Shown in pieces: positions 58,899 to 64,000 of a stretch of 64,000 nt of DNA; positions within the stretch are counted from its first letter, which is position 1, and each line of letters starts with the position of its first letter. This stretch comes from an uncultured Collinsella sp. (GTDB lineage Bacteria > Actinomycetota > Coriobacteriia > Coriobacteriales > Coriobacteriaceae), in NCBI GenBank assembly GCA_900545615.1, contig UQZM01000003.1, forward strand, positions 1-64,000. Reading direction: 5' to 3'. Under the pieces are notes generated by a model, which did no database searches, was not told where the DNA came from, and saw only the letters and a list, made by a program, of their open reading frames with translations. Position numbers and translations under genes: made by a program.

Positions 58899-60359
58899 TT
58901 AGCGCACCTGAGCGACGTAAGCGACGTTGGTCGAGGAAACCTTGTCCTCGAGTTGGACGCTCATACGGGGATCGCCGGCGGTAGCGACGGTCAAATCGCC
59001 AGTCTTGACGTAGCCGAGCTCCTTAGCGGTCTCGATCGCCTTGACGATCGTGCCGTTGACGGTGCCCTGGGTAATCTCGGCCTGGTGCGGGATAACGCCC
59101 CAGTACATGATCATCTGCTGGACGGCCCACTCGTGGCGGGAGAACGCGCAGATCGGCATGTTGGGACGGAAGTGCGAGATCAGGCGAGCGGTACGACCGG
59201 TGGTCGTCGGCACGGTGATGCACTTGGCGCCAACGGTGGTGGCCATGTTCACAGCGGACATACCCACAACGTTGTTGACAACGCGGGTGCCGTGAGCATC
59301 GGCCGGAACCTCGAGCGGAGCGTGAGCCGGGAGGTACTTCTCGGTCTCGAGAGCAATGCTGGCCTGCATCTTGACGGCCTCGACCGGGTACTTACCGGCA
59401 GCGGACTCGCCGGAAAGCATAACGGCGTCGGTGCCGTCGTAGATGGCGTTAGCGACGTCGGCAACCTCGGCGCGCGTCGGGCGCGGGTTCTGCTGCATGG
59501 AGTCGAGCATCTGCGTAGCGGTTATAACGGGCTTGTAGGCCGCGTTGCACTTGGCGATGATCTCCTTCTGGATGTGCGGAACGAGCTCGGGCTTGATCTC
59601 GATGCCCAGGTCGCCACGGGCGACCATGATGCCATCGGAAGCCTCGAGGATCTCGTCGAAGTTCTCGACGCCCAGGGCGCACTCGATCTTCGGGAAGATC
59701 GTCACGTGCTCGCCACCGTTCTCGCGGCAAAGCTTGCGGATGCCGCGGACGGACTCGCCGTCACGGATGAAGGAAGCGGCGATGTAGTCGATGTTCTCGG
59801 TCAGGCCAAAGAGGATGTCCTGACGATCGCGCTCGGTGATGGCGGGCAGAGAGATGTTGACGTTGGGCATGTTGACGCCCTTGCGCTCGCCAATCAGGCC
59901 GTCGTTCTTAACGACGCAGGTCATGTCCTGGCCGTCGACGGACTCGACCTCGAGGGCAACCAGGCCGTCATCGATCAGGATGAGGGAGCCCTTCTCGACC
60001 TCGGAGGGCAGAGCCAGGTAGTCGAGGGAGATGTGCTCAGCGGTGCCGTGGAAATCCTCGGACGTGGGCTGAGCGGTGACGACGATCTTGTCGCCGGTCT
60101 TGACGGCAACCTTCTTGCCATCGACCAAAAGGCCGGTGCGGACCTCGGGGCCCTTGGTGTCGAGCAGGATGCCGACGGGCATGCCGAGCTCCTTGGAAAT
60201 ACGGCGGACGCGCTCGATGCGACCGTGGTGCTCGTCGTAGGAGCCGTGCGAGAAGTTAAAACGGGCGACGTTCATGCCCGCCTTGATCATCTCGCGGATG
60301 GTCTCGTCGCTATCGCAGGCGGGACCCATGGTGCATACAATCTTGGTGCGCTTGTACAT
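58899..60359 (-). CDS. pyk: Pyruvate kinase
   Basis: The 486-residue protein has RTKIVCTMGPACDS, VARFNFSHGS, the ADP/Mg site LLDTKGPEVRTG, the catalytic Lys in IFPKIECALGVENFDEI, MVARGDLGIEI and ATQMLDSM. A C-terminal regulatory domain is present. It makes pyruvate and ATP from phosphoenolpyruvate, and so competes with the PTS for PEP. GGAGG precedes the ATG. A TATAAT on the minus strand (60423-60428) is the probable -10. Confidence 0.97.
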   Translation of the reverse strand: MYKRTKIVCTMGPACDSDETIREMIKAGMNVARFNFSHGSYDEHHGRIERVRRISKELGMPVGILLDTKGPEVRTGLLVDGKKVAVKTGDKIVVTAQPTSEDFHGTAEHISLDYLALPSEVEKGSLILIDDGLVALEVESVDGQDMTCVVKNDGLIGERKGVNMPNVNISLPAITERDRQDILFGLTENIDYIAASFIRDGESVRGIRKLCRENGGEHVTIFPKIECALGVENFDEILEASDGIMVARGDLGIEIKPELVPHIQKEIIAKCNAAYKPVITATQMLDSMQQNPRPTRAEVADVANAIYDGTDAVMLSGESAAGKYPVEAVKMQASIALETEKYLPAHAPLEVPADAHGTRVVNNVVGMSAVNMATTVGAKCITVPTTTGRTARLISHFRPNMPICAFSRHEWAVQQMIMYWGVIPHQAEITQGTVNGTIVKAIETAKELGYVKTGDLTVATAGDPRMSVQLEDKVSSTNVAYVAQVR

Positions 60360-60688
60360 TCAGACCTCCATCTGACATCGTCTTGCGCTGATAGATAAAC
60401 CATAAGAAATAAAACTGAGATGATTATAACGAAATGCCGACCGAATACCCCAAAAAATCGACCGTATGCCGAATTAGAAGTTCATTTTTTGCGGAAAAAC
60501 GGTATATGCAAAAACTTTACCAACCGTTCTAACCGCTGCTATCTGGGCGATATTTTAGTTCGATGATGCGCCGAAGAAAAAACGTTTTATCAATCTTGAG
60601 CATCACACTGTCTGCACCGTTGCGCCTGTGCCGTGTTTCCAGATGGAATGTTTTGGCTAGACGCGTCGCTTTGGGGTACCATAGCTCC
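60360..60688. other. Divergent intergenic region between pyk and the P-type ATPase
   Basis: No gene is seen. The pyk -10 (TATAAT, minus strand) is at 60423-60428. For the ATPase gene, TTGGCT (60653-60658) and TACCAT (60677-60682) are 18 nt apart. The middle is AT-rich with A and T runs. Confidence 0.5.
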
Positions 60689-60800
60689 ACTATCAACTGC
60701 CGCTCAGCACGGCAGCCTTGATGAGCCCTTGCCCTTCTCCTGGGAATTATGATCGGGCATCAATCTGCTGAGTGGCCCGAATCCCAGGAGGGGACTCTAT
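60689..60800 (+). ncRNA. Structured leader RNA of the P-type ATPase gene, possible riboswitch
   Basis: Hairpin P1 is TGCCG-CTCAGCA-CGGCA (60698-60714). P2 pairs TTGATG plus CCC (60718-60728) with GGG plus CATCAA (60755-60763). The P1 loop CTCAGCA is the exact complement of TGCTGAG (60766-60772), making a pseudoknot. Alternatively CTCCTGGGA (60737-60745) pairs with TCCCAGGAG (60782-60790) and CGGGC with GCCCG, which buries the CAGGAGGGG ribosome binding site. It does not match any metal riboswitch I know. Confidence 0.6.
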
Positions 60801-63482
60801 ATGCAAAAGGAATACCTGTCCGCCGCGGCGGAGGTACTCAGCGACCAGGGTGTCGATGAGAACCTCGGCCTGAGCAACGACGAGGCGTCGTCGCGCCTCG
60901 CCAAGACAGGCCCTAACAAGCTTGAGGAAGCCGAGAAGACGCCGCTGTGGAAGCGCTTCTTTGAGCAGATGGCCGACCCCATGGTCATCATGCTGATCGT
61001 TGCCGCCGTTATCAGCGCACTTACGGGCATGGTCAAGGGCGAGCCCGATTTTGCCGACGTCGCCATTATCATGTTCGTCGTTATCGTCAACTCGGTGCTG
61101 GGCGTGGTCCAGGAAGCCAAGAGCGAGGAGGCCCTCGAGGCCCTGCAGGAAATGAGCGCGGCGCAGTCCAAGGTGCTGCGCGACGGCAAGCTCGTACACC
61201 TGCCGAGCGCCGAGCTCGTGCCCGGTGACGTGATCATGCTCGAGGCGGGCGACTCGGTCCCGGCCGACTGCCGCGTCCTCGAGAGCGCCACGATGAAGAT
61301 CGAAGAGGCCGCACTCACCGGCGAGTCCGTGCCGGTCGAGAAGCACGCCAACGTGATCGAGCTTGCCGCGGGCGCCGACGACGTGCCGCTCGGCGACCGC
61401 AAGAACATGTGCTACATGGGTTCCACCGTTGTGTACGGCCGTGGCCGCGCCGTCGTGGTCGGCACCGGCATGGATACCGAGATGGGTAAGATCGCCGGTG
61501 CCCTGGCCGAGGCCAAGGAAGAGCTCACGCCGTTGCAGGTGAAGCTCGCCGAGCTCAGCCGCATCCTCACCATCATGGTTATCGTCATCTGCGTCGTGAT
61601 CTTTGGCGTTGACATCATCCGTCACGGCGTGGGTAACGTCCTTACCGACCCGACTGCCCTGCTCGACACCTTTATGGTTGCCGTCTCGCTCGCCGTCGCC
61701 GCCATTCCCGAGGGCCTGGTCGCCGTCGTGACCATCGTCCTTTCGCTCGGCGTGACCAAGATGGCCAAGCGCCAGGCGATTATCCGCAAGCTTTCCGCCG
61801 TCGAGACCCTCGGCTGCACGCAGACCATCTGCTCCGACAAGACCGGTACCCTCACCCAGAACAAGATGACCGTCGTCAAGCACGAGCTCGCTGCGCCTAA
61901 GGAGAAGTTCCTGGCCGGCATGGCCCTGTGCTCCGACGCCCAGTGGGACGAGGAGCTGGGCGAGGCCGTGGGCGAGCCGACCGAGTGCGCGCTCGTCAAC
62001 GATGCCGGCAAGGCGGGCCTCACCGGCCTGACCGCCGAGCACCCGCGTGTGGGCGAGGCCCCGTTCGACTCGGGCCGCAAGATGATGTCCGTGGTCGTCG
62101 AGACCCTGGACGGCGAGTACGAGCAGTACACCAAGGGCGCGCCCGACGTGGTGATTGGCCTGTGCACCCATATCTACGAGGGCGATAAGGTTGTGCCCCT
62201 GACCGAGGAGCGTCGTGCCGAGCTCGTGGCAGCCAACAAGGCCATGGCCGACGAGGCCCTGCGCGTGCTGGCGCTGGCGAGCCGCACCTACACCGAGGTT
62301 CCCGCCGACTGCAGCCCCGCTGCGCTTGAGCATGACCTGGTCTTCTGCGGCCTGTCCGGCATGATCGACCCGGTTCGCCCCGAGGTTGCCGACGCTATTC
62401 GCGAGGCGCACGACGCCGGTATTCGCACCGTCATGATCACGGGCGACCACATCGACACCGCCGTGGCCATCGCCAAGCAGCTGGGCATCGTCGCCGACCG
62501 CAGCCAGGCCATTACCGGTGCCGACCTCGACCGCATGAGCGACGAGGAGCTCGACGCGCACATCGAGGACTACGGCGTGTACGCCCGCGTCCAGCCCGAG
62601 CACAAGACCCGCATCGTCGAGGCTTGGAAGTCGCGCGACCAGATCGTCGCCATGACGGGCGACGGCGTCAACGATGCCCCGTCCATCAAGCGCGCCGACA
62701 TCGGTGTGGGCATGGGCATCACCGGTACCGATGTCACCAAAAACGTCGCTGACATGGTGCTTGCCGACGACAACTTCGCCACCATCATCGGTGCCTGCGA
62801 AGAGGGCCGTCGCATCTACGACAACATCCGCAAGGTCATCCAGTTCCTGCTTTCGGCCAACCTTGCCGAGGTCTTCTCGGTATTCATCGCCACGCTCATC
62901 GGCTTTACCATCTTCCAGCCGGTGCAGCTGCTATGGGTGAACCTGGTCACCGACTGCTTCCCCGCGCTCGCGCTGGGCATGGAGGATGCCGAGGGCGACA
63001 TCATGAAGCGCAAGCCGCGCAACGCCAAGGACGGTGTCTTTGCCGGACATATGGGTCTGGACTGCGTGGTCCAGGGCCTGATCATCACCGTGCTGGTGCT
63101 GGCGAGCTTCTTTGTGGGCGTGTACTTTGACATGGGCTACATCCACATCGCCGATATGATCGCCGGTAATGCCGACGAGGAAGGCGTGATGATGGCCTTC
63201 ATCACGCTCAACATGGTCGAGATCTTCCACTGCTTCAATATGCGCAGCCGTCGTGCGTCGCTGTTCACCATGAAGAAGCAGAACAAGTGGCTGTGGGCTT
63301 CCGCCGCGCTGGCGCTGGTGCTGACGGTGATCGTAACCGTGCAGCCGACGCTTGCCGAGATGTTCTTTGGCCCCGTGACGCTTGAGCTCAAGGGCGTTGT
63401 CGCTGCCCTGGGCCTGGCCTTCCTGATCATCCCGCTGATGGAGATCTACAAGGCGATCATGCGCGCGGTCGAGAAGGAGTAA
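60801..63482 (+). CDS. Cation-translocating P-type ATPase (Ca2+-type, P2)
   Basis: The 893-residue protein has an N-terminal cation-ATPase domain, the actuator motif EEAALTGESVPVEK, helix 4 AAIPEGLVAVV and the phosphorylated Asp346 in CSDKTGTLT. It also has the nucleotide site MMSVVVETLDGEYEQYTKGAP, the hinge TGDGVNDAPSIKRADIGVGM, and helix 6 with NLVTDCFPALALG. This layout fits P2 pumps that export Ca2+ (or Mn2+); substrate is inferred. Its ribosome binding site lies inside the structured leader. Confidence 0.92.
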   Translation: MQKEYLSAAAEVLSDQGVDENLGLSNDEASSRLAKTGPNKLEEAEKTPLWKRFFEQMADPMVIMLIVAAVISALTGMVKGEPDFADVAIIMFVVIVNSVLGVVQEAKSEEALEALQEMSAAQSKVLRDGKLVHLPSAELVPGDVIMLEAGDSVPADCRVLESATMKIEEAALTGESVPVEKHANVIELAAGADDVPLGDRKNMCYMGSTVVYGRGRAVVVGTGMDTEMGKIAGALAEAKEELTPLQVKLAELSRILTIMVIVICVVIFGVDIIRHGVGNVLTDPTALLDTFMVAVSLAVAAIPEGLVAVVTIVLSLGVTKMAKRQAIIRKLSAVETLGCTQTICSDKTGTLTQNKMTVVKHELAAPKEKFLAGMALCSDAQWDEELGEAVGEPTECALVNDAGKAGLTGLTAEHPRVGEAPFDSGRKMMSVVVETLDGEYEQYTKGAPDVVIGLCTHIYEGDKVVPLTEERRAELVAANKAMADEALRVLALASRTYTEVPADCSPAALEHDLVFCGLSGMIDPVRPEVADAIREAHDAGIRTVMITGDHIDTAVAIAKQLGIVADRSQAITGADLDRMSDEELDAHIEDYGVYARVQPEHKTRIVEAWKSRDQIVAMTGDGVNDAPSIKRADIGVGMGITGTDVTKNVADMVLADDNFATIIGACEEGRRIYDNIRKVIQFLLSANLAEVFSVFIATLIGFTIFQPVQLLWVNLVTDCFPALALGMEDAEGDIMKRKPRNAKDGVFAGHMGLDCVVQGLIITVLVLASFFVGVYFDMGYIHIADMIAGNADEEGVMMAFITLNMVEIFHCFNMRSRRASLFTMKKQNKWLWASAALALVLTVIVTVQPTLAEMFFGPVTLELKGVVAALGLAFLIIPLMEIYKAIMRAVEKE

Positions 63483-63495
63483 GTTAACCTGTCCG

Positions 63496-63584
63496 GGCCC
63501 GCCCCTGCGTGTTTTCTTCTTCGCTGGTCCTCGCGCTTCGCGCTGCGGGATCGCTCAGAAGAAAACACTCCCGGGGTGGGCCCT
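63496..63584. repeat. Long hairpin after the P-type ATPase gene
   Basis: GGGCCCGCCCC pairs with GGGGTGGGCCC and GTGTTTTCTTCT pairs with AGAAGAAAACAC. The loop has CGCT...TTCGC...GGGATCGC. The design (GC-rich outer arm, private inner arm, CGCT/TTCGC/TCGC loop) recalls family B at 2718 and 3631. It has no U-tract. Confidence 0.6.
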
Positions 63585-63725
63585 ACGGTATCCTTGCTGG
63601 CTTTACTCCCGCGCGGATGAAAAAGGGCTGAGGGAAAGTTTGTGAGCTGGTCGGGCTTTGCCCGGCCAGCTCTTTTTGATTTAAAATACCTGCTCAGTTG
63701 TGTGGTTTTGTGCTGGGAGGCATCT

Positions 63726-64000
63726 GTGGGCAAGGCTAAGGCTAAAGCGAAGAAAAAGACGACGGGGGCGCGGGCTAAGCGCGATCGTCGTCGGAAGCTC
63801 GCGACCGAAGCCCCTGCATCTGCTGAGGAGCTGCTGGCAAGCGTACCGGGGCTTGACGCGTTACAGGGTGTTCCGGCGTTCGATGACCTGCCGGTCGATG
63901 CGGCTCAGCAGGCTGCATTTGACGACTTTTGCGCACAGGCCGAGGAGCCCGAGCAGATGCAGCTCGGTGCCGTGGTGCGCCTGGACCGCGGGTTTCCGCT
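63726..64000 (+). CDS. rsgA: Probable ribosome small-subunit-dependent GTPase A, N-terminal part (cut by window end)
   Basis: A GTG start follows GGGAGG by 5 nt. The 91 visible residues begin with a Lys/Arg-rich tail (GKAKAKAKKKTTGARAKRDR), then an acidic linker, then GAVVRLDRGFPL, which looks like the start of the RsgA OB domain. The GTPase part lies outside the window, so the call rests on the last 12 residues and general layout. Confidence 0.5.
   Translation, partial: MGKAKAKAKKKTTGARAKRDRRRKLATEAPASAEELLASVPGLDALQGVPAFDDLPVDAAQQAAFDDFCAQAEEPEQMQLGAVVRLDRGFP

Noticed and set aside
60689..60800. yybP-ykoY manganese riboswitch before the P-type ATPase
   Set aside because: The conserved GGGGAGUA and paired loop sequences of that family are absent, and the fold seen is a hairpin plus pseudoknot.

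Overview
The window looks like chromosomal DNA of a high-GC anaerobic gut actinobacterium of the class Coriobacteriia, most probably Collinsella. This is inferred from the GC-rich coding style, rubrerythrin, a PTS plus Amadori-deglycase repertoire and a coriobacterial-type nuclease-like protein; no rRNA or taxonomic marker was compared. No phage, insertion-sequence transposase, integrase or CRISPR array is visible. Gene density is high and most genes are on the + strand.

Layout. 0-16 kb: tRNA-Asp, an Rrf2 regulator, a cluster-less HhH-GPD glycosylase, rubrerythrin, three small unknown genes among repeats, then a DNA-repair-rich run (rmuC, ABC exporter, nth, mfd), a PAP2 phosphatase, a threonine-aldolase-like enzyme and a GNAT acetyltransferase. 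16-30.4 kb: a sugar-amine (Amadori product) utilisation region with three SIS-domain deglycase-like genes, three GntR/UTRA regulators, one complete mannose-family PTS (EIIAB, EIIC, EIID), an EamA transporter, a HAD phosphatase, a YitT protein and recQ. 30.4-37.4 kb: a 2-hydroxyacid dehydrogenase, metA, 5-formyl-THF cyclo-ligase, a hicAB toxin-antitoxin pair and an M16C metalloprotease. 37.4-42.4 kb: an accessory stretch with an AlbA_2-type regulator behind a duplicated operator array, an HNH nuclease, a small zinc-ribbon protein, a DUF5710 protein and tRNA-Val. 42.6-53.5 kb: EamA transporter, DUF4012 protein, glmM, M32 carboxypeptidase, and pheST behind a T-box. 53.6-64 kb: an ECF nickel/cobalt transporter with a NikR-like operator, a phospholipase-C-like protein, a nuclease-like protein, pyruvate kinase, a Ca2+-type P-ATPase behind a structured leader, and the start of a probable rsgA.

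How it works together. In the central region the PTS would import and phosphorylate a fructoselysine-like compound, and the SIS enzymes would cleave the phosphorylated adduct to amino acid plus sugar phosphate. Each of the three regulators has its own kind of direct-repeat operator next to the gene or genes it probably controls. One of them (gntR at 25441) shares a 9-bp-period repeat with the EamA and PTS promoters.

The most unusual material is non-coding: (i) a 112-nt leader before the P-type ATPase with a loop pseudoknot and an alternative stem that buries the ribosome binding site; (ii) two 74-bp copies of an operator module flanking a promoter upstream of the AlbA_2 gene; (iii) a 111-112 bp structured repeat present three times with covarying stems; (iv) a long hairpin repeat present on both sides of a small membrane-protein gene; and (v) three different MITE-like palindromes.
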